From Ilex aquifolium (Eukaryota; Streptophyta; Magnoliopsida; Aquifoliales; Aquifoliaceae): a stretch of DNA of 64,000 nucleotides. The notes below the pieces were generated by a model, which saw only the letters and a program-made list of their open reading frames with translations, searched no databases and was not told where the DNA came from. Made by a program: the position numbers and the translations under genes. Every line of letters starts with the position of its first letter. Within the stretch, counting starts at the first letter, position 1. The DNA lies in contig OX637405.1 of assembly GCA_951799425.1 (NCBI GenBank), positions 22,074,589 through 22,138,588 of the forward strand, read 5' to 3'. Positions 56,563 to 64,000 of the stretch are shown here, one piece after another.

Positions 56563-57243
56563 CTAACGTAGTCTAGAGGGTAAGGAGTCATAGAAAAATC
56601 CTACCAAAGTCCAATTCTCAAAAGCGTGATGTGGGTAGGATTGGAGTAGATCTTTGAATCTCTCCCAACTTTGGTAAAAAGTTTCTCCTTCTTTAACCCC
56701 AAAATTCATGATTTTCCTTTTTAGTGCATTTGTGCGGTGTAGAGGAAAATTTTTTCTAAAAAATTCATTTTGCAATGTCTGCCAGTTAGGTATTGAAAAA
56801 GCTTTTAAAGAATTTAGCCATTGTTCAGCTCTATCCCTTAAAGAGAAAGAAAACAGTTTCATCTTGGCTAGTTCGGAATTGTCTTGAAATGTTCCACTCA
56901 CTTCCTCAAAATATTTTATATGCAGATATGGATTTTCTACATCCAATCCATGAAACACGAGTAATAACTGCGTTGTCCCCGACTTTACAATAAAGAGGGG
57001 AGCATTTTCAGGAAATATAAAACAGGAGGGGACACTGTTTCTTGTGGGATTTAAGTAATCCCGTAAAGTTCGAATGTTAGGCATTTCCTCCTCTCTCATA
57101 GGGACTTCTCCGTTTCTCTCATTATTTGTCATATTACTCTCACAAGAGTCTGCTACTGATCTAGGTGAATTTGGTTCAGGCTGAGTCACAGACCCACAAG
57201 ATTCTGCCGGCAAATTTTGATAGTGAGGAGTGCCCTCAGTCAT
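56563..57243 (-). pseudogene. Athila 2 gag, N-terminal part
   Basis: 226 residues from MTEGTPHYQNLPAES at 57243, about 95 bases after the PBS. It includes FCFVF-like SCFIFPENAPLFIVKSGTTQ, then LHIKYFEEVSGTFQDNSELA, WLNSLKAFSIPNWQTLQNEF and FYQSWERFKDLLQSYPHHAF, the classic retrotransposon gag core. It ends in a stop at LPSRLR, where Athila 1 reads on. Confidence 0.9.
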
Positions 57244-57335
57244 AAAGAAAATAAAACAAAATTATTCACAGTAAACTAAAGAATATATAAAAAGATGAAG
57301 GTTTTTTTACCTTTTACCTTAAAACACCTTTCATA

Positions 57336-57355
57336 GTTCCCCGACAATGGCGCTA
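57336..57355 (-). other. Athila 2 primer binding site
   Basis: The minus strand reads TAGCGCCATTGTCGGGGAAC, a slightly mutated form of the TGGCGCC...GGGG PBS of Athila 1, six bases from the 5' LTR end. Confidence 0.85.
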
Positions 57356-58672
57356 AAAACTTGACTTGATCCGAAATGTGTACACCCAAGTGCAGGCGGT
57401 CAAGCTGTAGTAATAATCCGGTTTGAGTCCAGAGTCGAATCCACAGGGAGCTCTTGTTGGATTTTTGGGGTAAGTAGTGGTGGAGACCTATTGATTGTAA
57501 CCTTTAAGATTTGTTGTGAGGTGTGACATTTCCTGGACAGAATATAAGATTCTTTCCAAGAGAATTTTCTTAACAAAATATGAGATAAGCTCTAATGAAA
57601 AAGAGTCACTCTTTAGTTCAAGGATCTGGACATGTAGTTAATTATCCGGTTTGTTGTACTTGTACTTGGTTACTCAATTAACTCCCGTGTCAATAGCAAG
57701 TTAATCGGAAGATAAAGATGGACTGTGAGAATTAAGAACATGATTCCGATGTCTTTCTAGAAGTTTACAAGAATTGTATGTGTCAAGACTTAACCCGTCT
57801 ACAAACAAGCAAGTGTTTCTACAAGATATCCAACAATGACATTAATATTCCATTCTTTAAGTGAAGCACAATAATGGGGAGGATTGAAGGGTAGTCATGA
57901 AGATCTAGCTGGGGTACTTGCCTTGAACCGATGAGTCTTTCTATGCAAGAGTCATCCGTGTCATAGAAAGAGCCCACAGTTATACAAAGTACCTTAGCTT
58001 TGTTAGATGCAATCAATCATCCAATAAGCAAGGAGAAATAAACGTTAAGTATAAGAACAATGCACAAATATAATTCCCGGATAATTTATACATGCCCTTC
58101 TCCTCTTACTAAAGAGTGAATGAGAAACTACTCACTCTTCATAGCTTTGGTAAAGTTAGAAAAGTGAGTGATGCTGATCCCTCCAAGTAGAGGACTTACA
58201 AAATGAAATAACAATAAACAAGGAGCCAATCTTTAACAAAGAATGAGTGAATCACATCCCACCATTCACGGCTTTGGTAAAGCTCTAGAAAAGTGGAAGA
58301 GTTTCACTCCTCTAAGAAAGAAAGAAGCTCAAGCAATGGAAGTGAAGTACATAAACAATAAAAGTAGAAGAAAGCTAGTCACATTTGGAGGGTGGCTTCC
58401 TCAACCAAGGAATGGAGGGCTGATTCCTCAACCAAAAGATGAACTAACTCCCTTCTATGCATGTAAGTGAAAGCATTAGCATAAAACTACTTTTATAACA
58501 CGCTAAGAGATGTTGGACTAAAGCCAATTGGACTAAAGCCAAACTAATCTCTAAAATAACTACTTCATACAAGGAAATGTAAGCTAAATCTACAATATGA
58601 GTGGGAGTCTAAGTCTCCATCAACCTCTCTACTTGGTCTCTTATGTTCCCCAACAATTGGAGTATTTATAGG

Positions 58673-58680
58673 CAAGAGGA
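58673..58680 (-). promoter_or_regulatory. TATA box of Athila 2 5' LTR
   Basis: TATTTATA on the plus strand within GGAGTATTTATAGGCAAGAG, directed toward the gag gene. Confidence 0.8.
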
Positions 58681-58760
58681 GGGGACAAGAGGGGGTGAAG
58701 GAATAGTGTATGCCGCCGAAGTCCAAGTGAAAAATCAACTACTCTGCAGCCAGTCTGTGA

Positions 58761-59126
58761 AGAACGTTCGAACGTGAGTTGGCGTTCGAACGTTGTCTAT
58801 ATTTTTGCTTTGTGTTCGTTCGAACGTTGTCGGTCGTTCGAACGTTTCTTCTGTCTGTGCATTATGGGCGTTCAAATGCCAGATGTGGTCTGACCTTCTC
58901 ACTCAAGTGGTATGTGGTCTTCTGTGAAGTTCATTCCATACTTTATGCAGTAGTCTGGTCTTCAATCAACTCAAGTGCACGTTTGAACGTGTGTTGGCGT
59001 TCGAACGTGACACTCAAGTGTCTCAGAGCTTCAGAGTCTTCTTTCCTAGCTGCAACATGCCTTCTCTCAGCAATCAGGTCTGCTACAGTTCAATGTGGAC
59101 GTTCGAACGTGAGTTGGCGTTCGAAC
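58761..59126 (+). repeat. CGTTCGAACG array in Athila 2 5' LTR
   Basis: Pairs at 58764/58783, 58818/58833, 58981/58998 and 59100/59116, mostly joined by the spacer GAGTTGG, with centres about 15-19 bases apart. Confidence 0.9.
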
Positions 59127-59317
59127 GTTCTGGCTGTGCTCCAAGCTTCTCCAATTTTGTGCTCTAATGTGTTGGTGTTACATTCAAGTGTGGTACTTGT
59201 TGTTCTTGAGTCCTTGTTCAGTTTAGGGCCTGAAATGACATCACTTAAACTCCACCAAAGCACAATTAGTCTTAAAACGACATAGTAAAATACTAATTTT
59301 AAGTGCTAATCAGCCAC

Positions 59318-60245
59318 TTGATATACCTCTCATTTTGAACCTGGTGCAATACTTGAGCTATTGAGGTGTTGAGTGAAGTGAATCGCTCAGGTACATACCG
59401 AGGTTGCAAGTTAGGCTGTGGGCCTATAGGTGTCCTAAACGGTCTCTTACGTCTCCCCTCTTCTTGGGGGATCGATCTCTTCCTCTTCTTGGTGAACGAT
59501 CTCGTTCACAACTTTTTTTGGGGCTAGACATCTTCCTCTTTTTTGTCTGAGTGCTGCTCAGGGGTGATTGATGACCCATCCTTTGAAAGGAGAGCTTCAT
59601 CCCCATTGATATACTTCTCAGCCTTCACCAACACCTCGGCCTTGTTAGCGTGAGGATTTTTGAATTAAGAAAAAGAGATCCCTAGATTGGAGACCTAGAC
59701 TAGCTGTGAAGGCTGTTAAGGTGACCTTCTCATCCAGCCGGTCTATTCTAAGAGATTCTTAGTTGAACCTCTTCACATAGCTCCTCAAGGACTCACAAGG
59801 TTCTTGTTTAATAGTTAGTAGATGGTAGGTGGGCTTCATGTATGTCTTCACCCCAATGAAATGAGAGATGAACTGCACTTAAAGCTTTCTAAAGAGCGAG
59901 ATTGAAGCTGGTGTCAATCTGTTGAACCAAGTAAAAGCTAAGCCCTTTAGTGTGATGGTGAATGCTCAACAATGGACAGGGTCTTGGTATGCGTGGAGCT
60001 CCATTTGGTTTTTATACTAATCGAGATGGTCCACGGGATCCTTGGTACCATCGAATATGTACATCTAGGGTATTTTGAATTTAGGTGGAAGAGGAAAGTG
60101 CAAGACCTCCATTGTGAAAAGAAACTCAATTTGTTGAACCAAAGTCTTCGTATTTATTAGAACTCAATTTTTCACGACCTCCTTCACGTTTCCCAACTTG
60201 TACTAGATTTCTCTAAAACGTTCTTCCCAAAATTGATCCATGGTT
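59318..60245 (-). pseudogene. Tat-type gag, N-terminal and central parts
   Basis: Read on the minus strand from the Met near 60243 (MDQFWEERF): FKIPYMYIFDGTKDPVDHLD, then AFTITLKGLAFTWFNRLTPA, SISLFRKL, FISHFIGVKTYMKPTYHLLT and SLRSYVKRFN. This is the Tat/Ogre gag core. Stops near 60220, 60160, 60030 and elsewhere break it. Further on, basic RDRSPRRGRDRSPKK-like sequence (59424-59606) precedes the conserved block that continues at 49661. Confidence 0.9.
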
Positions 60246-60795
60246 TTCTATTGTTGGGGGGGGGGGGTTGTCAATTTCCTCTCCTCTCGCCCGTAGCTCT
60301 ACTCTATGCCTCATCTTCAATTTCTTCCTTTTATAGTTGACATTTGAATTTTTTCCCAAATTGGCTACAACAATCCTCTATAATGTCTTTCAAAGATTTA
60401 GAGGGTTCAAAGGATTTAGGGGGTTCTGAATTGATAGAAGGGGTACCAATGGTACTTTGGTCTAATGGTACTCTATGTCTTATGAAGGCTTTGCCTTTTT
60501 GAGGTCAAGGGTTCAAGTCCCCCTCCCCTTCCAAAAAAAACTTGATGGAGGGGGATTTTCCTGTACTTGTTGATGGTTATGGGCTTGAATGAGGGTGACT
60601 AACTAGGGGGGGATTTTCCTGTACTTGTTTGTTGATAGGTTTCTGCTTCATTATGCGAAGTGGTTTCACTACTGGGGGGATTCAGTGGAGGAGGAAGAGG
60701 AACCCTTTGTTGGTTTTCTAGAATTTGGCTCATACTTTGAGTTAGGACCATCAAGAAAACAGAGAAGAAAGATTTCGAGGGAAATGATAAAAATC
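60246..60795 (-). other. Tat 5' untranslated leader
   Basis: Non-coding, with a G-run at 60257-60269, the SINE-like unit and the paired GGGGGATTTTCCTGTACTTG repeats. No gene is seen. Confidence 0.6.
60450..60541 (+). repeat. tRNA-derived SINE-like unit
   Basis: A-box-like TGGTCTAATGG (60458-60468) and B-box GGTTCAAGTCC (60510-60520) stand about 41 bases apart, the spacing of a Pol III internal promoter. C-rich sequence and an A-run (60533-60540) follow. No tRNA cloverleaf with a sensible anticodon stem was found. GGGGGATTTTCCTGTACTTG occurs twice just downstream (about 60551 and 60605). Confidence 0.4.
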
Positions 60796-60815
60796 GATGC
60801 TCACAAATGGCACTA
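60796..60815 (-). other. Degenerate Tat primer binding site
   Basis: The minus strand reads TTAGTGCCATTTGTGAGCAT next to the LTR end. It resembles the Tat-type TGGCGCCGTCTGTGGGAA PBS at most positions but has lost its first CG-containing part. Confidence 0.55.
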
Positions 60816-60817
60816 AC

Positions 60818-61556
60818 TGATGATGTTAAAACTCAAAACCATGAGACAATCGTTGAACTAAGAAGCAAAAGGCTTAGAAAAATTGGCTTGTGAGTATGAA
60901 TAGTATGTGAGATATCAATGCATGGCTGAGCCTAGAGGCTCTGTAAAATCCTACAGGAAAGGTAGAACAAAGGTAAGATCTAGAGAATGAGAGAGAACAC
61001 ACAGAATATAATGGTTCACCAGCCGAAGAGCTTGACTAATCCACTCTAATAGAGTCTCTTGCTTCTTGTGAGGTTTTCTATTTCTTGGGGAAAAAGATAG
61101 GGATTACAATAGTAGAGATTACAATTGGTTTGTCTGTACATGAGTGATTGCCCTTGTATTTATACCCACATGTGGGATGGTCCTCATGTCATCATCACAT
61201 GGTCCCCAGTTTGTTAGGATTTTGTTAGGAGAATATTTGGCCGTTAGAGGCTACATTCCCTAAGTATGACGTGACCTTCTAGAATATGATTAGGTGGCAT
61301 CAAGACTTCTATCCAAGCTTGAGTACACTATGATCTTCTATGTCTGTGTGAGGTCATAATGCTTGAGATGACATTTTGTATCTTTGGACAGCTCGTATAC
61401 AAAAGAGCTCGATCTATATTCTTAACCCGATCTGGTCTTTCTCATGACATGATATGGACAATCTAGACACCTTGGTCTGAGGTGGTACACACATGACCTA
61501 GATATCTTTTCTTGAAGTCGAGTGTGCAACTTGAGGTCGAGAGACAGACCTCGTCA
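60818..61556 (-). repeat. 5' LTR of the Tat element
   Basis: The plus strand starts TGATGATGTTAAAACTC beside the PBS. The proposed outer end is CCTCGTCA at 61556, chosen only as a TG...CA end. A minus-strand TATA box (GTATAAATACAAGGG, about 61154-61168) supports orientation. There is no second LTR copy in the window to confirm the limits. Confidence 0.6.
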
Positions 61557-61885
61557 TTGGACCTTTATAGAAACAAGATATGAAAATATCCTTATCGGTA
61601 TTATTTCTGGTATCATCATGTTCCAATGCCAAACATTATTCTTTGTTACAAGACCAAAGTTATTGATAATGGTGCTAGAATTTTTAATTTATATTTTTGG
61701 TTTAGGAAATCTCCTAATGGTGCAGTTTTACACTTATTATATGAAGTGGCCATTTATAATGTTAAAATAGTTATGTTTTCTGTTTGAAAAAACTAAAGGG
61801 ACCTGGGAATATCCGGTCTGAAATCTGGATATGAATTTTAGAATTTGATTCTACCTAAGCTTCATTTTTTTCCGTGTAACTGCAG
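61557..61885 (+). other. Flank and intron sequence before the synthetase exon
   Basis: AT-rich, without a gene. It ends in a good 3' splice site (TTTTTTTCCGTGTAACTGCAG) in front of the exon at 61886, so at least the last part is intron. Confidence 0.6.
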
Positions 61886-62119
61886 GTTCTGCCACCTTCA
61901 AATGTGACCGGGGCCTTACATATAGGCCATTACTTATTGCTGCCATCCAAGTCTCATAATTACATATATTTTGCTTTTATTTTTCATTTTCCTTGTAGCT
62001 TCTCATTTATCTCTAATTTGCTATTCATTTTTCTTACGTGCAGGATACAATCATTCGTAACAAAGAATGTCTGGATGCGACAGGTGCCTGGAATGGACCA
62101 TGCTGGGATAGCAACATAG
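61886..62119 (+). pseudogene. Valyl-tRNA synthetase pseudogene fragment, two exons
   Basis: Exon one (61886-61950) reads VLPPSNVTGALHIGH, the class I synthetase nucleotide-binding signature (HIGH). Its end GCTGCCATCCAA is in another frame after a one-base loss. The intron 61951-62043 has GT and TTACGTGCAG ends. Exon two (62044-62119) reads DTIIR in one frame and VPGMDHAGIAT in another, the conserved block that follows in valyl-tRNA synthetases. ACATAG then GT ends the exon. Retained introns show a DNA-level copy or a decayed original gene. The frameshifts show it is dead. The rest of the gene is not in view. Confidence 0.85.
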
Positions 62120-62157
62120 GTTGTATTTGTTATTACCTCTTTAACATGCTACTTCTC
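62120..62157. other. Junction between the synthetase remnant and the small-gene region
   Basis: About 38 bases of probable intron start. The change to the small-gene DNA lies here or just right of it. Confidence 0.5.
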
Positions 62158-62466
62158 TCAATTTATCCTAAGACGGATTGCCATGCGATTATTCTCAGCT
62201 CGAAAACGATACAATGCTCGCTCCAGTTGTTGAGGTGTCTCAACTGGCATATGGATGGCAATTTGTCGAGGCCTTCGTAAATTGCAAGTTTGCATATCTC
62301 CAATAAAATTTTCTCGCTCCGTCATACGATATTGTAATTCGGCCCTCATGGTTCGTATGACCCTGGTAGAATAACGTAAACGAGGATTCATTGGATAGAA
62401 GAACTCATCCTCTAAGGCCCAATGATAACCCATATTTTCATATAGAGTTCTAACACTATAATTCAT
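62158..62466 (-). CDS. Small Arg/Met-rich protein, unknown (102 aa)
   Basis: The open frame starts MNYSVRTLYENMGYH at 62466. It is basic, with RYSTRVIRTMRAELQYRMTE, MQTCNLRRPRQIAIHMP and RALYRFRAENNRMAIRLR near the C-terminus. It has no signal peptide or membrane segment. The last 45 residues resemble the divergent plus-strand gene at 62964-63408 (RFRAENNRMAIRLR against QVRRENNKMLVRRSR). It is separated from that gene by about 500 bases, so the pair may be divergently transcribed or an inverted duplication. I do not recognise the family. It could be a transposon-encoded DNA-binding protein. Confidence 0.5.
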   Translation of the reverse strand: MNYSVRTLYENMGYHWALEDEFFYPMNPRLRYSTRVIRTMRAELQYRMTERENFIGDMQTCNLRRPRQIAIHMPVETPQQLERALYRFRAENNRMAIRLRIN

Positions 62467-62963
62467 ATTGGAAATAACTTTTCTTCACTTACTTGCTAAA
62501 AGACTGTGAATATATAGTGAATACACAAATCTCCCAACAACTGACCATATCAATACAAACACTGTCTTGAAGTGACAACTTTCTGCTCTGTCATAATGCT
62601 AAAGAAGAAAAACTGACTACTCGTGACTACTTAATGTCATGTGTTGAAGTGACTACACTTGAATGAGTTTCAGTAGACCATGTGGTGAAGTGACAAAACC
62701 CTGAATGGGTTTGAAAATACCATGTGCTGAACTAACAAAACCCTGAATGAGTTGCTGCATTTCATGTGTTGAAGTGACAACACACATTTAATAATGGCAA
62801 AGACTGAAATGACCATACACTAGTCTGCTGAATGACTATACCATATATGACCTCTGATCACTACACTGTTTCACTATTGACTGATATGACATGTCTAACA
62901 CAGTAGGCTTGGGACACTGCTATTTAAACACCATTTTGCCGTTGATATGACAAACACAACATT
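62467..62963. other. Region between two divergent small genes, with short repeats
   Basis: No gene. The motif (A/G)TGTTGAAGTGAC, CATGTG(C/G)TGAA and ACCCTGAATGAG repeat loosely between 62560 and 62790, with TGACTA/TAGTCA words throughout. It could be a shared promoter. Confidence 0.5.
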
Positions 62964-63408
62964 ATGTCTACATCAAATTTATCTACGAGCTTTAACAATC
63001 GTAGACGTGAACGAGTGTGGTTGTTACAAGAGCGGAACGATGATTACAAGAATGAGAGATTTTCCGATCCAAAAGAGTATTATGCAGGAGTGCGACGAGA
63101 GTGGGCTTTTTCGTGTTAAAGAATCAGACGAACTATTTACACAAGTAAGACAACTTGGTATACCAGTGCCTCGTAGATGATCACTAACAATGCAACGCCG
63201 GAATAGAGAGGACTACGAATCAGCAGTAAAACAAGTTCGAAGAGAAAATAATAAAATGCTGGTTCGTAGGTCTCGTTATTATATGCTCCAACAAGCAAAA
63301 GATATGATGGGAACTGCACATGGACGAGAGTTGACATTAGTTGAGCAAAACAATATATTGTCTAATGCACAATACATGTCAGATGATTATATGTCTGATG
63401 AACCTTAA
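62964..63408 (+). pseudogene. Small basic protein gene, unknown, apparently broken
   Basis: The first frame, from ATG at 62964 (MSTSNLSTSFNNRRRERVWL), runs 51 codons to 63119 through QERNDDYKNERFSDPKEYYA and GVRREWAF. After a frame change it continues ESDELFTQVRQLGIPVPRR, a stop at 63178, then 63190-63408 (MQRRNREDYESAVKQVRREN and NKMLVRRSRYYMLQQAKDMM), ending MSDDYMSDEP. The pieces are all basic and charged and make sense as one protein of about 145 residues with one frameshift and one stop. Similarity to the minus-strand gene at 62158-62466 supports that. An alternative is two short genes or spliced exons. The family is not recognised. Confidence 0.45.
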
Positions 63409-63861
63409 CAACGTCTGCATTTGTTCAGGTCTGAGATAGCAAGACTTTCTTACCAGTGTAGTGTCAAGTCATGTCAGTCATTTGTATTTGAATTGTTATG
63501 TTTTTACTTTTTCATTCTGAACTAATTTCATTGCTTTGTTAGTGTAGTCAGTCTACTGATTAGTCATGTCAGTCCTGTTTTATCAGTGTAATCAGTTTAG
63601 TGACAATTCATGTCATTAATTTATCAGTGTGTAGTCATATCATTACTTTATCAGTGTGTCGTCAGTCTACAGACAAGTCATGCCAGTCCTTTTGTATTCA
63701 CGAGTTGTGTCATTACTTTATCAGTGTAGAGTCATATCATTATTTAACCTGTGTCAAGTCATGTTACTTGTACCCAGTAATTGTCTTGTCAAATTTATAT
63801 ATATTTGTATTTCGTGTCTATATAAACCATCTTTATTAATTGTGTACATCATAGCCAAAAT
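63409..63861. repeat. AT-rich region with dispersed short repeats
   Basis: Words such as GTCATGTCAGTC, TTTATCAGTGT and AGTCATATCATTA recur between 63460 and 63770 in irregular order. This is the look of subterminal repeats of a DNA transposon, but no terminal inverted repeat was found. No gene is seen. Confidence 0.5.
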
Positions 63862-64000
63862 ATGTCTAGCCGCACCTCTAAGAGGCAATCCAGTCAAACC
63901 ACCCAATGTTCTTCATCACGCAATGATCAACAAAGTTCATCTTCACCCTACGAATGTCAACACTCGACTGGCCGAGCAGCATGTGGTGTAGACGTAGTTC
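63862..64000 (+). CDS. Start of a Ser/Gln-rich reading frame, open at the window edge
   Basis: ATG at 63862 opens a frame without stop to the end of the window (46 codons). It begins MSSRTSKRQSSQTTQCSSSR and continues NDQQSSSSPYECQHSTGRAA. The composition is low-complexity and probably disordered, as in N-termini of plant DNA-transposon or regulatory proteins. It lies downstream of the small basic gene in the same orientation. The product cannot be named. Confidence 0.4.
   Translation, partial: MSSRTSKRQSSQTTQCSSSRNDQQSSSSPYECQHSTGRAACGVDVV

Larger units (their letters stand above)
49667..59312 (-). mobile_element. Athila 2, nested in the Tat gag
   Basis: The minus-strand Athila element has full-length LTRs (57362-59312 and 49667-51587) and a perfect TSD GCCAC (49662-49666 and 59313-59317). 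The interior has PBS, gag, protease, RT, RNase H and integrase. The accessory genes and polypurine tract are gone. In their place, between integrase and the 3' LTR, stands a second copy of 131 bases of the Tat flank, beginning with another GCCAC at 51588. Confidence 0.95.
57362..59312 (-). repeat. 5' LTR of Athila 2
   Basis: From TGACTTGATCCGAAATG to TTTAAGTGCTAATCA followed by TSD GCCAC. It contains a 15-base tandem duplication (TTGGACTAAAGCCAA, 58513-58542) that the 3' LTR lacks. Confidence 0.95.
18732..61556 (-). mobile_element. Tat/Ogre-type Ty3/Gypsy element, outermost layer of the nest
   Basis: This minus-strand element is recovered in three blocks: 18732-19849, 46338-49666 and 59313-61556. 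In element order they are 5' LTR (about 61556-60818), degenerate PBS, gag (60245-59318 and 49661-49273), protease, RT, RNase H, integrase, and a 3' UTR with tandem repeats near 18743-18985. The two gaps are exact: GATTT flanks 19850-46337 and GCCAC flanks 49667-59312. Removing the inserts joins integrase to integrase and gag to gag. All coding is broken. The left end of the tandem-repeat block meets LTR E, so the 3' LTR is missing. Confidence 0.85.

Noticed and set aside
58761..59126. CRISPR-like array
   Set aside because: Plant DNA; the repeats are short palindromes with irregular spacing inside LTRs, and there are no cas genes.
60257..60269. G-run as a quadruplex or polypurine tract
   Set aside because: It is a single homopolymer in the Tat leader, far from an LTR start, and could be length error; no further G-runs are spaced for a quadruplex.
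62947..63180. 77-residue frame starting MTNTTLCLHQ
   Set aside because: Its first two thirds overlap the more protein-like frame from 62964; only its last part (ESDELFTQVRQLG) seems to be real coding, reached by a frameshift.

Overview
The window is intergenic DNA from a flowering plant nucleus, probably a eudicot; the species cannot be named from the sequence. It is made almost entirely of Ty3/Gypsy LTR retrotransposons of three lineages: chromovirus (Tekay/Del type, chromodomain, initiator-Met PBS), Athila (PBS of the tRNA-Asp type, accessory genes after integrase) and Tat/Ogre type. Most coding regions are broken by stops and frameshifts. No intact host gene was found; the only host-gene trace is a broken valyl-tRNA synthetase fragment near the right end.

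Left part (1-19 kb): the 3' half of chromovirus A (pol remnant plus complete 3' LTR to 5478), a short decayed segment, an organelle-derived segment holding a plastid-type tRNA-Asn(GUU), and the 5' part of chromovirus B (LTR 7068-9770, PBS, RT-RNase H). Chromovirus B is cut at about 11357 by Athila-like material D/E. D/E has a minus LTR, a broken accessory gene of the 'putative plant transposon protein' type, a GGTACC-palindrome array, and a plus LTR at 17199-18731.

Right part (18.7-61.6 kb) is a nest that target-site duplications (TSDs) resolve almost to the base. A minus-strand Tat-type element (5' LTR about 60818-61556, gag to integrase running leftwards, tandem-repeat 3' UTR near 18.7-19 kb) received two insertions. 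Chromovirus C (19850-46337, TSD GATTT) landed in its integrase, and Athila 2 (49667-59312, TSD GCCAC) in its gag. Athila 1 (22138-43327, TSD TCATG) sits inside chromovirus C. A defective Athila derivative (34553-43190, TSD GTTGC) sits inside the 5' LTR of Athila 1. This innermost element is the oddest object here: its two LTRs face each other in inverted orientation, so both outer ends are U3 ends, yet it has a perfect 5-bp TSD. It lost pol but keeps two open accessory reading frames: a 363-aa plant-transposon-type protein and a 136-aa basic, Cys-bearing protein that resembles carlavirus-type nucleic-acid-binding proteins.

Right end (61.9-64 kb): the valyl-tRNA synthetase pseudogene with an intron, then a different kind of DNA with two divergent, apparently related small genes of unknown function and the start of a Ser-rich reading frame that runs off the window. 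Across the window, palindromic motif arrays (CGTTCGAACG, GGTACCGGTACC, GTACCAGTAC) recur at LTR and accessory-gene control positions of different retroelement lineages.
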